64,000 nucleotides of DNA from Acidobacteriota bacterium (lineage in GTDB: Bacteria > Acidobacteriota > Terriglobia > Bryobacterales > Bryobacteraceae). Positions 10,095-18,761 of this stretch are shown here, piece by piece. The stretch lies in the NCBI GenBank assembly GCA_017307505.1, contig JAFKEE010000018.1, forward strand, positions 26,737 to 90,736, given 5' to 3'. Position numbers and translations under genes: made by a program. A model generated the notes under the pieces. The model was not told the DNA's origin. It did no database searches and saw nothing but the letters and a program-made list of their open reading frames with translations. How positions within the stretch are numbered: the first letter of the stretch is position 1; each line of letters opens with the position of its first letter.

Positions 10095-10475
10095 ATGGAA
10101 AAACTCAGTTCTGCCGATCTGAAAACCTTCCGGGCCCAGCTCCTTGCGGAGCGTAAGAGCATCCTCGGAACATGCTCATCGAGACTGGACGTGTTGGAGC
10201 TGCTGGATAGCGTCTCCGCGGACGATCAAGCCCGGCTCGTCCATGATCAGGCCGTTGCCCTCCACTGCCGCAGTCAAGAGTTGGTGAAGCTCAGAAAGAT
10301 CGAGGCAGCGCTTGAACGCGTCCAAAGGGGGGAATTCGGAATCTGTCAGGCATGCGAGGAGCCCATCCCCCGAAGACGCCTTCTGGCAATCCCGTGGGCG
10401 GATCGTTGTGTACCTTGCCAGGAGCGAATGCACGAGAGCACGTGGCGCGACAATGAGGTTGGCTTGGCAGCGTGA
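10095..10475 (+). CDS. DksA/TraR-family zinc-finger protein
   Basis: The 126-residue protein has a coiled-coil N-terminal part (about 1-80) and a C4 zinc finger CQACEEPIPRRRLLAIPWADRC...C at about 83-107, as in DksA/TraR proteins. These bind the RNA polymerase secondary channel and mediate stringent-type control. The acidic tip motif of true DksA is not clear in the coiled coil, so a TraR/YbiI-like role is also possible. The start at ATG 10095 has no clear ribosome site; GTG 10092 is an alternative. Confidence 0.82.
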   Translation: MEKLSSADLKTFRAQLLAERKSILGTCSSRLDVLELLDSVSADDQARLVHDQAVALHCRSQELVKLRKIEAALERVQRGEFGICQACEEPIPRRRLLAIPWADRCVPCQERMHESTWRDNEVGLAA

Positions 10476-10501
10476 GAGAGCTGCGCAGAAAGGAAATCGC
10501 G

Positions 10502-11011
10502 ATGGCAAATAAAGTTGCTGTAGCAAAACGCTACACGGAAGTGACTATCGGGAGCCTGCTCGAAGAAGTTCAGACGGCTGTCGATAGGATTCGTCGGCGA
10601 GCATATGAGCTTGCCGCGGAGCGCGGCTTCGCCGCCGGCCACGATCTGGATGACTGGTTGAAGGCAGAGAACGAGTTGTTCTTCGTACCGGCGTGCGAAA
10701 TCGAGGAGACGGAAACGGAATACAATCTCAAGGCGTCGGTGCCCGGCTTCAGCCCCGATCAGATTGCCGTCTGCGTCGAACCGCAGAGTGTGACCGTTTG
10801 GGGCAAGACCGCGATGAGCGGCGAGGTCTTGGGGGAAGCCGGGACAGGATCTGACGTCGGCGGCAAAGAGATGTTCTGCCAATATCGGCTCCCACAAGAG
10901 GTGGAGGCGGAAAGAGCAAAGGCATTCTGCGACGCAGAGGAGCTGATCGTCACCCTCCCAAAGCGATCCGAGCCATTCGAGGCCGATACTGAGCAGCCAG
11001 CGGCGGCCTGA
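10502..11011 (+). CDS. DUF2934-Hsp20 fusion, small heat-shock protein
   Basis: From ATG 10502 (AAAGGAAA upstream) the product has 169 residues. Residues about 24-60 (IRRRAYELAAERG...LDDWLKAENEL) match the DUF2934 domain. The remainder (about 65-155) is an alpha-crystallin domain with EYNLKASVPGFSPDQIAV and the C-terminal AEELIVTLPK strand. Hsp20 proteins are ATP-independent holdases. The fusion of DUF2934 to Hsp20 is uncommon but fits this stress cluster. The open frame extends 30 bases further upstream, but the ATG is better placed. Confidence 0.85.
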   Translation: MANKVAVAKRYTEVTIGSLLEEVQTAVDRIRRRAYELAAERGFAAGHDLDDWLKAENELFFVPACEIEETETEYNLKASVPGFSPDQIAVCVEPQSVTVWGKTAMSGEVLGEAGTGSDVGGKEMFCQYRLPQEVEAERAKAFCDAEELIVTLPKRSEPFEADTEQPAAA

Positions 11012-11092
11012 AACGCGGTGACCGAAATGAGGCCGGTTCGGCACGCCGCTTGAGGCACGAGAGTTCCGTTTCAACAAAGAGGGTGATACGCG

Positions 11093-11299
11093 ATGCTGTT
11101 GTTCGGGCAAGCCATTATCAGTACGCTGCTCTCGTTAGCCCGAAAATGCCCGGCGTGCGGCAGGCGCCAGGTAGTCCCGTCCAGTCGCAAACGTCAAAGC
11201 GTTCCGTGCCGTAACTGCGGAGCGCAGATTCCGCCGAAAGACCATGAAATTAGCGCGCCGATTCACGCGTACGTTATCCGGCTTGGGCCGGACCGGTAG
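11093..11299 (+). CDS. Small double-CxxC zinc-ribbon protein
   Basis: A 68-residue protein begins at ATG 11093 behind GAGGGTG. An N-terminal hydrophobic stretch (LLFGQAIISTLLSLA) is followed by CPACG and CRNCG about 24 residues apart, a zinc-ribbon pattern. It may be membrane-associated. It lies alone between the Hsp20 and DUF6448 genes. Family not recognised. Confidence 0.55.
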   Translation: MLLFGQAIISTLLSLARKCPACGRRQVVPSSRKRQSVPCRNCGAQIPPKDHEISAPIHAYVIRLGPDR

Positions 11300-11427
11300 A
11301 CCTCTCGATGGGATGGCCGCATCTGGCCACGAACTCCGCAGGTTCTTTCACTGTGGGCGCCCTTTCTTGTTGATAGACTTGATTTGCGGGCCGGGGCGAT
11401 GGACCGCCGAGGTCGAGGAGGCACCTC

Positions 11428-12057
11428 ATGAGACCACGTAGAATCTTCAAACTGAACCTTGCCTTAGTCACGTTTTGCGCGCTTGCATTACTGTTCCCGC
11501 GCGGGCTGCTGGCGCATTGCGACGGGATGGATGGCCCGGTGGTCAAGGCTGCCCAAAAGGCCCTGGCGACGGGAAATGTGAACCTGATTTTGATATGGGT
11601 CCAGAAGAAGGACGAGCCAGAGATCAGAAAAGCGTTCGAGAAGACGCTGGCCGTGCGGAAGTTGAGTTCCGGAGCGAAAGAGCTGGCGGACTTGTACTTC
11701 CTTGAGACCCTAGTCCGTGTTCACAGGGCCGGAGAAGGAGCACCGTATACCGGCCTGAAGCCCGCGGGGCGGGACCTTGGCCCGGCGATTCCGGCCGGCG
11801 ACCGTGCCATCGAGACCGGTTCGATTGAACCGGTGTTGAAGCTGTTGACGGATGAAGTTCGGGGCGGGGCCGCCGCGCACTTCAAGGAACTGATTGCCAA
11901 GAAAAACTTCCGAAACGATGACGTCGATGCCGGCCGGGAATACGTGAAGGCCTACGTCGAGTTCATCCACTACGTGGAGGGGATTCATCAAGCCAGCACG
12001 AACCCGGCCCACGGTCATTCCGGCGAGGCTGAAGAGGGCGGGTCGCACAGAGACTAG
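11428..12057 (+). CDS. Exported DUF6448 protein
   Basis: The 209-residue product has a signal peptide (about 1-29, RRIFKLNLALVTFCALALLFPRGLLA cut before HCDGMDGP). The mature protein contains stretches typical of the DUF6448 family (HCDGMDGPVVKAAQKAL, AGEGAPYTGLKPAGRD, PAIPAGDRAIETGS) and ends in a His-rich tail (HGHSGEAEEGG). It is probably periplasmic; the conserved His/Cys/Asp residues near the mature N-terminus could bind a metal, which is inference. The ribosome site GGAGGCACCTC precedes ATG 11428. It ends 2 bases before the convergent nuoG-like gene. Confidence 0.82.
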   Translation: MRPRRIFKLNLALVTFCALALLFPRGLLAHCDGMDGPVVKAAQKALATGNVNLILIWVQKKDEPEIRKAFEKTLAVRKLSSGAKELADLYFLETLVRVHRAGEGAPYTGLKPAGRDLGPAIPAGDRAIETGSIEPVLKLLTDEVRGGAAAHFKELIAKKNFRNDDVDAGREYVKAYVEFIHYVEGIHQASTNPAHGHSGEAEEGGSHRD

Positions 12058-12059
12058 CG

Positions 12060-14153
12060 TCAATCAGCATACAACCTGCCCGGACCTTCCAGCACAGAGG
12101 CTAGTGTCTCGGAATACCGGCCCAGTGTCCCCGACGTGAACAGAGTGTCGCGGGCGGATTGAATGAGTTCAGGCCGCGACGCCAATCGGATCCTCCCGTT
12201 CGGCGATGCCGTCCGCGCCGCCCCACCGACGTCGAGGGCGGAAACCGCCACGTTATACCCGGGGACCACCTTGCGAATCTCCTCGAAAACATCTGCCGGA
12301 GTCCAGGAGCCCAAGCGCACACCCATCTGCCTGGCAATCAACTCCAAGATCTCCAGATCCTGCTTCGTGCCCACGGTCCGCAAAGCTGTCTTCAGACGCT
12401 GCACCTCGCCGCACACGTTGGTCACGGTGCCGGTCTTTTCGTACGCCGAAGCCGCAGGCAGGACCACATCGGCCGCCAGTGCTGTTTCCGTCAGAAACAT
12501 CTCCTGCACGACGATGAAAGGATCCCTGGAGGCGAGCTTCCGGTGTCGCAAGGAGTTGGCCCCCACCACCCACAGCACATCCAGATCGCACGCCTCCAGC
12601 ATCTCAGGCAGCGCCATTCCCGGCATCAAGCCCGCTTCTGAAACAGGACGGTAGCCCGGCAGAAGGTCTGGCAGAAGGCCCATGTCCATGGCCCCCCTCG
12701 AATTCGAGTAGTCCACCAGACAAACGTACTTCACCGGAATGCCGAGGGAATCACCGAAGGCCACCAGCTCTTTCACACGCTCGCCTTTTATTGCGTCGCC
12801 GAAAAGGACGACAAGTTCCGTCTCTGCTGTCAATTGGTCGCGGAGACCGTTGAGCCCGCGAAGTTCTTCGCCCTCGCTGGTGCGGACAGCGCGAACAGCA
12901 TAGTTGTCCTCGCGCACTGGACCACATGTGACGGCATAAATATGACACCCGTGGTGGCGCCAGTTTGCGCGGATCTGAAATGAGAGAAACGAATGCTGTT
13001 GCGCCAGGTCGTTGCCCACCACAAGGATGGCCTTGGCACTGTAAAGATCCGCCGTGGTTGCGAGGGCGCTGGGTCTTCCGCTCAGGGCGTCCAGCAGGCT
13101 TACGAGGTCACCGGTCCGGTGATGGTCGATATTGTTGGTGCCCAGCACCTCTCGCGCGAATCTCTGAAGACAGTAATTCTCCTCGTTCGTGGTTCGCGTT
13201 GAGCCAACAACCCCAAACTTGCCGTAGCGGGATTTCACATCTTCAAACCTCGTGGCCACTGCCGCCAGGGCTGTCGACCACGAGACTGGCTCTAGTCGGC
13301 CGTCGATGCGCATTAGTGGCGACTGAAGCCGCTCGGGGTGGTGGTTGAAATCGCAGCCGTAGCGTCCCTTGATGCACAGAAACTTGCCGTTGACACCGGA
13401 GGCGTCCCGGTTGTCGCCACGCATGATCCTGCCGTTCCGGACGCCGAGGGTGGTCTTGCAGCCGTCTGAGCAGTGCGTGCAGATGGTGCCAACCTGATTC
13501 ATCTCCCAGGGACGCGTCTTGTAACGGTACATTCCGCTGGTAAGCGCTCCGACCGGGCAGATGTCAATGCACATGCCACATTCGTCGCAGTGTAGGTAGT
13601 CAATCTCGTTGGGGATTATCTTCGTTGGGCAGGCGCGGTCGGCGACGCCGAGCGCACGCACGCCCATTCCTTCATCGCAGATGCGCACACAGCGGTAACA
13701 CAAAATGCAGCGGGGCCTATCGTAGTAGACAACTGGCGACCACTGAAGCTCGTCGAAGTGCTGCTTGAACTCGTCGAATCGTCCTTCGCCCACTCCATAG
13801 CGAAAAGTGGCATCCTGGAGCTCGCATTCACCGCCCTTGTCGCAGACCGGGCAATCCATGGGGTGGTTCGTCAAGACGAATTCCAGCATCGCCTTGCGGG
13901 CCTGCGCTACTTGCGGCGTGTCGGTCCGTACCACCATGCCCTCAGCCACCGGTAGGGTACATGCCGTCATGAGCTTAGGAAACTTATCCACCTCTACCAG
14001 GCACATCCGGCAGGCGCCTTGGAGCGACAGGCCTTCGTAGTAGCAAAAAGAGGGGATCTCGATGCCAGCGCTCTTGGCCGCCTCGATTATCAAGGTCCCC
14101 GCCGGAACTTCCAGCGGCCTGCCGTCGATCGTGAGTTTCACGTGTGGGGCCAT
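12060..14153 (-). CDS. nuoG: NuoG-like NADH dehydrogenase 75-kDa-type Fe-S/molybdopterin-fold protein
   Basis: The 697-residue protein carries the NuoG order of cofactor sites. These are a plant-type 2Fe-2S ferredoxin (CYYEGLSLQGACRMC, about 35-49), the His-Cys3 cluster (HPMDCPVC...GGEC), two 4Fe-4S motifs (CILCYRCVRIC and CDECGMCIDICP), a further 4Fe-4S motif (CTHCSDGC) and a molybdopterin-oxidoreductase fold to the end. No other nuo gene is in the window. It may be a spare complex I subunit or part of a soluble hydrogenase, formate or NAD-linked enzyme. The start is ATG 14153 (GGGTGG upstream); GTG 14162 is possible. It lies 31 bases behind a hemerythrin gene on the same strand. Confidence 0.85.
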   Translation of the reverse strand: MAPHVKLTIDGRPLEVPAGTLIIEAAKSAGIEIPSFCYYEGLSLQGACRMCLVEVDKFPKLMTACTLPVAEGMVVRTDTPQVAQARKAMLEFVLTNHPMDCPVCDKGGECELQDATFRYGVGEGRFDEFKQHFDELQWSPVVYYDRPRCILCYRCVRICDEGMGVRALGVADRACPTKIIPNEIDYLHCDECGMCIDICPVGALTSGMYRYKTRPWEMNQVGTICTHCSDGCKTTLGVRNGRIMRGDNRDASGVNGKFLCIKGRYGCDFNHHPERLQSPLMRIDGRLEPVSWSTALAAVATRFEDVKSRYGKFGVVGSTRTTNEENYCLQRFAREVLGTNNIDHHRTGDLVSLLDALSGRPSALATTADLYSAKAILVVGNDLAQQHSFLSFQIRANWRHHGCHIYAVTCGPVREDNYAVRAVRTSEGEELRGLNGLRDQLTAETELVVLFGDAIKGERVKELVAFGDSLGIPVKYVCLVDYSNSRGAMDMGLLPDLLPGYRPVSEAGLMPGMALPEMLEACDLDVLWVVGANSLRHRKLASRDPFIVVQEMFLTETALAADVVLPAASAYEKTGTVTNVCGEVQRLKTALRTVGTKQDLEILELIARQMGVRLGSWTPADVFEEIRKVVPGYNVAVSALDVGGAARTASPNGRIRLASRPELIQSARDTLFTSGTLGRYSETLASVLEGPGRLYAD

Positions 14154-14184
14154 AATATCCACCCATCGGCGTCGACGCCGTGTG

Positions 14185-14751
14185 TCAGGACCGTGAGCCC
14201 AGAACCGACGCCAACCGTTCCGCCATCTGTTCGAACCGGTGATGTACGTCGTGCCCGACCGACAGCTCAACCGCTTGGAATCTCTCGCACAAATCCGTCT
14301 GGTCGTCCCGGCTCAGGACCTTGTTGGCCATGGGGAACAGCAGGTAGTCTTCCTTCCAGATGTGGCCGGGATATAGAGCGACGAGCCCACGCAAGCTGCT
14401 GATGACCGCATCTCTCTTGGAATCATCACCACCTGCGAATTGGTTTACGGCTTCGGTGAACGCCGCCACCAGTGCTCTTCCTGCTTTGTGCTCCTGGAGC
14501 AATGCCCCCACAGGGCACCCGCGGGAAGGCACACCTTTCTGTTCGAGCGCAGGGAATAAATGAGTCTCTTCCTTGCCGTGGTGGCATTGGTCGGCGTAGG
14601 TTCTCATGAAAGCCGCCACGTCGCGCAATGTGTCGACTTCGACATGGCCTCCCTGGTCCAGCGTTTCGGCAATCACTGCCATCGCGCCAACAACTTTCTC
14701 GATGACACGATGCTCCTCTTCCAGGATCTCTGTCGGCGTCTTTTCGGTCAT
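14185..14751 (-). CDS. Hemerythrin-like HHE protein
   Basis: The 188-residue protein shows the four-helix hemerythrin ligands: EEEHRVIEK (about 12-20), HHGKEETHLF (about 57-66), LLQEHKAGRA and YPGHIWKEDYLLFP. These His/Glu residues hold a di-iron centre that binds O2 or NO. TAAGGAGG precedes ATG 14751. It is one of four hemerythrin-type genes between 14 and 27 kb and is followed by the nuoG-like gene, probably as one transcript. Confidence 0.88.
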   Translation of the reverse strand: MTEKTPTEILEEEHRVIEKVVGAMAVIAETLDQGGHVEVDTLRDVAAFMRTYADQCHHGKEETHLFPALEQKGVPSRGCPVGALLQEHKAGRALVAAFTEAVNQFAGGDDSKRDAVISSLRGLVALYPGHIWKEDYLLFPMANKVLSRDDQTDLCERFQAVELSVGHDVHHRFEQMAERLASVLGSRS

Positions 14752-14852
14752 TTCGCCTCCTTACTGATGATTCACTTCGGTCCAAGGCTCAACCTCTTGC
14801 AGCAGCGCATGCCGAAAACGCCCAACCCGGCGAACTGTCTGAGTCCATCACC

Positions 14853-15239
14853 TCAGAGCTGAAGCCTCGTCTTTTGCACGTGAACTACCAGAGCCGCACG
14901 CGCCCACGGGAATTTCGCTCTGACGGCGTCAAAACGCGGTCCCGATGTCTGAAGCTCGGCGTCGCCCGCAATGCAGCAACCTCGCCCCGGCTTCCCCTGA
15001 GAGCCTAGCACCTGACGCGTGCCACAGAGCAACTCGACACGATTGTCACGCGTCAGATTCGCCTCCGTTCTGTGCATGCCGCCCACGGGAATTGTGAGCG
15101 TCTCATCCTCGACGCCCACCGCACGGACGTAGTCGCCCCAGGTGGCTACAATATGGGGGCCTTCCGGTCCGGTCGTGGCGATTGCAATCCACTCCGTCTT
15201 GTCGATTACTTCCCGGCACACCCCTTCGATCTTCGCCAC
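14853..15239 (-). CDS. Pyridoxamine 5'-phosphate oxidase-fold protein
   Basis: The 128-residue protein begins at GTG 15239 behind AAAAAGGAGG. It matches small flavin-binding split-barrel (PPOX) proteins: WIAIATTGPEGPHIVATWGDYV at the start, a VELLCGTRQV strand and GRGCCIAGDAEL. Members bind FMN, F420 or haem and act as reductases or flavin carriers. The neighbourhood of E1 dehydrogenase and hemerythrin genes suggests a redox role. The exact cofactor cannot be read from the sequence. Confidence 0.75.
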   Translation of the reverse strand: MAKIEGVCREVIDKTEWIAIATTGPEGPHIVATWGDYVRAVGVEDETLTIPVGGMHRTEANLTRDNRVELLCGTRQVLGSQGKPGRGCCIAGDAELQTSGPRFDAVRAKFPWARAALVVHVQKTRLQL

Positions 15240-15305
15240 GGTTCAATCAACCTCCTTTTTAACTCGAAAATGAGCTCTCCCCTGCTCGGGGAATTGCCGG
15301 CGGCC

Positions 15306-17342
15306 TCAGAACGCCAGGGCCTTTTGCACTCCGGATCGGAGGCTGGCGATCGAGGGGAGAACGGCAAGCTCGAGGTTCGGGGCAGATGGCACAAAGGTAT
15401 CCTTGGCCGCCACACGCACCACGGGACCATCCAAAGAACCGATACAATTCTCGGCGATGCGCGCCGCCACCTCGGCGCCAAAGCCGGCCGTGAGCGTGTC
15501 TTCGTGTGCGACCACGACCCTGTTGGTCTTACGGACGCTCCTGTAAATGAGTTCCTCGTCCAAAGGCACGATGGAGCGCAGATCGATGACCTCGATGAGC
15601 ACGCCCTCCTTGGCCATCTGGCGCGCCAAGTCGAGCGCCATGTAGACCGTGCTGCCCCAGGTGATCAAAGTCAGGTCCTTGCCCTCACACCGGATGGCCG
15701 CACTCCCGAAAGGCACGACGTAGCTGGCATCGGGTTCCGGCGTCTTGGCCTGGACGCGCCGATACAGGCCCTTGTGTTCGAGAAAAACGACTGGGTCGTG
15801 GGACCGCGCGGCAGCTTTGATCAACCCCTTGGCGTCTTCCGCGCAACTGGGGTACACCACATACCAGCCCGGGATGTGAGCGAAGAACGTTTCCACGTTT
15901 GCCGAGTGCCAGGGGCCTCCTTTGATGTAACCGCCGACGGCGATCCGGACCACCACGGGGCACTCCCATTGTCCTTGGCTGCGCCAGCGGACGGTCGGAA
16001 TCTCGTCGCGGAGCTGCAACGCCGCGGGCCACAGATAATCGCCGAACTGCATCTCGACGATCGGCTTGTAGCCGGCGATCGCCATGCCGGCGGCGACGCC
16101 TGCAATGCTGGCTTCCGCCAGAGGCGAATTGTCCACGCGTCCGGGGAACGCGGTGCTCAATCCCCGCGTGACGCCAAACACGCCCCCCTTCGGATCGGCA
16201 ATGTCTTCACCCCACATAACGATTTTCGGATTGCGCTCCATTTCTTCACGCAAACCGTGGTTGATCGCATCGATCATCGTGACCGGATCGCCCGACAGAT
16301 AATTGGGACTCACGACGGCTTCACTGGGCGAATCGTGGCTTCCTGCGTAGATGTGGGCCAGCAGGGTCGCTTCATCCGGAGCGGGATAGCTGTCCGCCTC
16401 GTCGGCGGCGCGGTCTACATCGGCCTTGATTTCCGCGCGTAGCGAAGCAATCTCGGCCTCGGTGAGAACTGAATTCCGCAGCAGGTATCGCTCGGTTTGG
16501 AGAACCGGATCACGCTCGGCGATGACCTCCAAGTCGCTTTCCGTGCGGTATTTGCGATGGTCATCGGAAGAGGAGTGGGGGTCAAGGCGCACGACCTTGG
16601 CCTCGACCAGCGCCGGCCCGCTACCGTGCCGCATAGCCTCGATTACGGGCGGCAGCGTCTCGTAAAGGTGCTCGAACCACGTCCCGTCAAGCTGGAACGT
16701 AGGCATGCCGAAGCCATGGGCGATCCGGTGGATTTCGGAGCTGGTTTGACTGGCCTGCGGTACGCTGATTGCGTATCCGTTATTCTGCACATTGAACAGC
16801 ACCGGCAACTTCTCGCGAGATGCCCAATTCAGCGCTTCGAAGAACTCGCCTTCGCTGGTAGCACCCTCGCCTGAAGCAACATGCACGATTTCGTCTCCGC
16901 CGTTCATTTTCACGGCGCGCGCCATCCCTACCGCATTCAGATACTGCGTGCCTGTCACTGCCGTCTGCGCGACCAGCCGGAGCTTGCGCGAAGACCACTG
17001 CTCGGGCATGTTGCGTCCGTTGGAGTTCGGGTCTCCTTCCCGGCCCAACATGCCGAGGAAGATATCCTTGATAGGCATTCCAAGGCCGACGGCGAGCGCT
17101 TTCGAACGGTAGTAGGGGAAGAACCAGTCGTGCCCCGGCTTCAGCAGCAATGTCATGCCGATCTGGAGCTTTTCGTGACCGCGAGTCGAAGCCTGGAATC
17201 CGCACTTGCCCTGCCGCACAAACGCCTTCATCCGTTCTTCGATATAGAAGACAGTGAGCATCTTGCGGTATAGATCCATCGTCACCGGATGCGGAACGAT
17301 AATCTGGTCCGTGCTTTGTGAATTCAGGACCGGAGATGTCAT
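15306..17342 (-). CDS. Fused alpha-beta E1 of a 2-oxoacid dehydrogenase (TPP-dependent)
   Basis: The 678-residue protein fuses E1 alpha (about 10-310) and E1 beta (about 350-678). The alpha part has the TPP-binding GEGATSEGEFFEA...NNGYA (GEG replaces the usual GDG) and the phosphorylation-loop-like HSSSDDHRKYR. The beta part has the GEDIADPKGGVFGVT and AEASIAGVAAGMAIAG segments. It would decarboxylate pyruvate or branched-chain 2-oxoacids. No E2 or E3 gene is adjacent. AGAGGGGGG lies before ATG 17342. The promoter region holds a GTGAC-N4-GTCAC palindrome at the class II activator distance. Confidence 0.9.
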   Translation of the reverse strand: MTSPVLNSQSTDQIIVPHPVTMDLYRKMLTVFYIEERMKAFVRQGKCGFQASTRGHEKLQIGMTLLLKPGHDWFFPYYRSKALAVGLGMPIKDIFLGMLGREGDPNSNGRNMPEQWSSRKLRLVAQTAVTGTQYLNAVGMARAVKMNGGDEIVHVASGEGATSEGEFFEALNWASREKLPVLFNVQNNGYAISVPQASQTSSEIHRIAHGFGMPTFQLDGTWFEHLYETLPPVIEAMRHGSGPALVEAKVVRLDPHSSSDDHRKYRTESDLEVIAERDPVLQTERYLLRNSVLTEAEIASLRAEIKADVDRAADEADSYPAPDEATLLAHIYAGSHDSPSEAVVSPNYLSGDPVTMIDAINHGLREEMERNPKIVMWGEDIADPKGGVFGVTRGLSTAFPGRVDNSPLAEASIAGVAAGMAIAGYKPIVEMQFGDYLWPAALQLRDEIPTVRWRSQGQWECPVVVRIAVGGYIKGGPWHSANVETFFAHIPGWYVVYPSCAEDAKGLIKAAARSHDPVVFLEHKGLYRRVQAKTPEPDASYVVPFGSAAIRCEGKDLTLITWGSTVYMALDLARQMAKEGVLIEVIDLRSIVPLDEELIYRSVRKTNRVVVAHEDTLTAGFGAEVAARIAENCIGSLDGPVVRVAAKDTFVPSAPNLELAVLPSIASLRSGVQKALAF

Positions 17343-17363
17343 GGGTTGCCCCCCTCTAATTCC

Positions 17364-17405
17364 AGGATAGGCCAGAGGACGCTGATTGCCAGTGACAGGA
17401 GTCAC
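17364..17405 (-). promoter_or_regulatory. Crp/Fnr-type site and -10 element before the E1 gene
   Basis: GTGAC-AGGA-GTCAC (17392-17405) is a perfect 5-4-5 palindrome. On the - strand TATCCT (17369 to 17364) begins 29.5 bases from the dyad centre. With a start near 17357 the palindrome is centred at about -41.5, the class II activator position of Fnr/Dnr proteins. The same motif and spacing occur before ric (24856). Confidence 0.6.
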
Positions 17406-17427
17406 GTGCGGCCGTGTGCGATTTGAA

Positions 17428-18744
17428 TCAGGCCGGGCCGCTGCCGGTCTTGGGCAGACTCCTCAGGTGCGGAGGGACCTGCCCGAAGGTGACAATCAGA
17501 TTGATCGCAAACAGCGTCATCGCCGTTATCTCGAATACCGCGGAGACCGGTAGCACTGGCCACAACGCGGGCAGGTAGCCCTCATAGGCGCCGATCTCGC
17601 TCCCGACGCGAAGCAGGCAACCAATGTTCAGCAGTGCAAGGGCCACGAACATCAGAGCGGGGCTGAAGAGAACACGCATGCCGCAGAACGCGGGCAGCAC
17701 CCTCTGGCCAACTGCAAAGACCATCGTCGATATGAATCCCACCGTTAGTGCATGACGGGACGCTCCCCACAGACCACCTGCTTTGTCCCAGCCTGCCGCG
17801 CTCAGCGACACGCAGGCCGATATGAGCAACCAGACGTACGCAATACGGACAAACAACGGAAAACTCGGGTGCACGCCGACTACCTTCGGTGGCCGGTTCG
17901 GGTGGGCGAAGATCCGCAACCCCGCCGAAGCGGTTGCGGCGGCAAGCGCAAACAGCATCGTCGCCGGAATCCACCACGCGCCGACCGCGCACGCAACGGC
18001 GGAGGTATTGATGACCAGCGCGATTCGCAGCAGGAGGCCATTGGGGTTGGCGATACCGAGAAAGACGGGCAACCACCGAGCGCTAAAGCCCCAAATGGTG
18101 ACGACCGGGAAGGCCCACGTGAACAGCGCAAGCAGGCGCTGATCCAAATCGGATGCAACAGCTGGGTTGGCACCGAAGAAGGACGCTTGCAGTGCGGTGG
18201 CAAAGTTTGCCAACAAGCTCAGCAGGAATCCGAGCGTACCTGCAACGACGATTCCTATCCAGACCTGCGATCCGGCAGCGCCGCTTTCGCCAGGATTCTT
18301 TTCGCTTCGATGCCCGCGAACCGTGATGAAGAACAGGAGGAACCCGGCCAGTTCCAGAACCGCGGAGACGGGCAACATCCAGCGCCATTGCCACTGCCAC
18401 AGGTTCGTTGCCCACCGCAGCCCCACGCCCGACGTCCACAGCGCCCAACTCGCCCAGGATCGAGTGACGGCAAAGCGCGCCAGCCCGCGCATCTTGGAAA
18501 GCGAATAGAAGCCGATCCCCAGTATGAAAGTGCCGATCCAGCCGAAGATCTGGGCGTGACCATGCGCTTGAATCCAGGCCGGGTCCAGATGCGCGGCGCC
18601 GCGTTGATCTGATATCGCGATCAGGTTCCACGCTCCGAGAAGCGTTCCTGGCAAGAGCATGAACAGGAGTCCTGTCACAATCCAGACCGTCACTGAACCT
18701 TGCAGCGCTGCCTCATGTTGTTTGATGGCCTCGATGTCGCCCAT
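17428..18744 (-). CDS. Polytopic membrane protein, NnrS/CcoN-like
   Basis: From ATG 18744 (GGGGGAG 9 bases upstream) the product has 438 residues and about twelve hydrophobic helices. A His-rich motif near residues 50-70 (AHLDPAWIQAHGHAQIFGW) and later His residues resemble the haem-binding helices of NnrS and of the haem-copper oxidase main subunit (CcoN). The copper-site HxxxHH pattern is not seen, so it is not an oxidase. An NnrS-like haem/copper membrane protein linked to NO stress is the best guess. An earlier ATG at 18762 overlaps the upstream stop. It is the last gene of the unit 24179-17428. Confidence 0.65.
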   Translation of the reverse strand: MGDIEAIKQHEAALQGSVTVWIVTGLLFMLLPGTLLGAWNLIAISDQRGAAHLDPAWIQAHGHAQIFGWIGTFILGIGFYSLSKMRGLARFAVTRSWASWALWTSGVGLRWATNLWQWQWRWMLPVSAVLELAGFLLFFITVRGHRSEKNPGESGAAGSQVWIGIVVAGTLGFLLSLLANFATALQASFFGANPAVASDLDQRLLALFTWAFPVVTIWGFSARWLPVFLGIANPNGLLLRIALVINTSAVACAVGAWWIPATMLFALAAATASAGLRIFAHPNRPPKVVGVHPSFPLFVRIAYVWLLISACVSLSAAGWDKAGGLWGASRHALTVGFISTMVFAVGQRVLPAFCGMRVLFSPALMFVALALLNIGCLLRVGSEIGAYEGYLPALWPVLPVSAVFEITAMTLFAINLIVTFGQVPPHLRSLPKTGSGPA

Positions 18745-18761
18745 GGCGGGATTCTCCCCCA

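Noticed and set aside
15276..15292. TCCCC-N5-GGGGA hairpin between the E1 and PPOX genes
   Set aside because: The stem is only five pairs and no T-run follows on the transcribed strand, so it was not called a terminator.
15306..17342. GEG in place of GDG in the TPP motif as a sign of inactivity
   Set aside because: As far as I recall, fused E1 alpha-beta enzymes often have GEG here, so it is not a defect.
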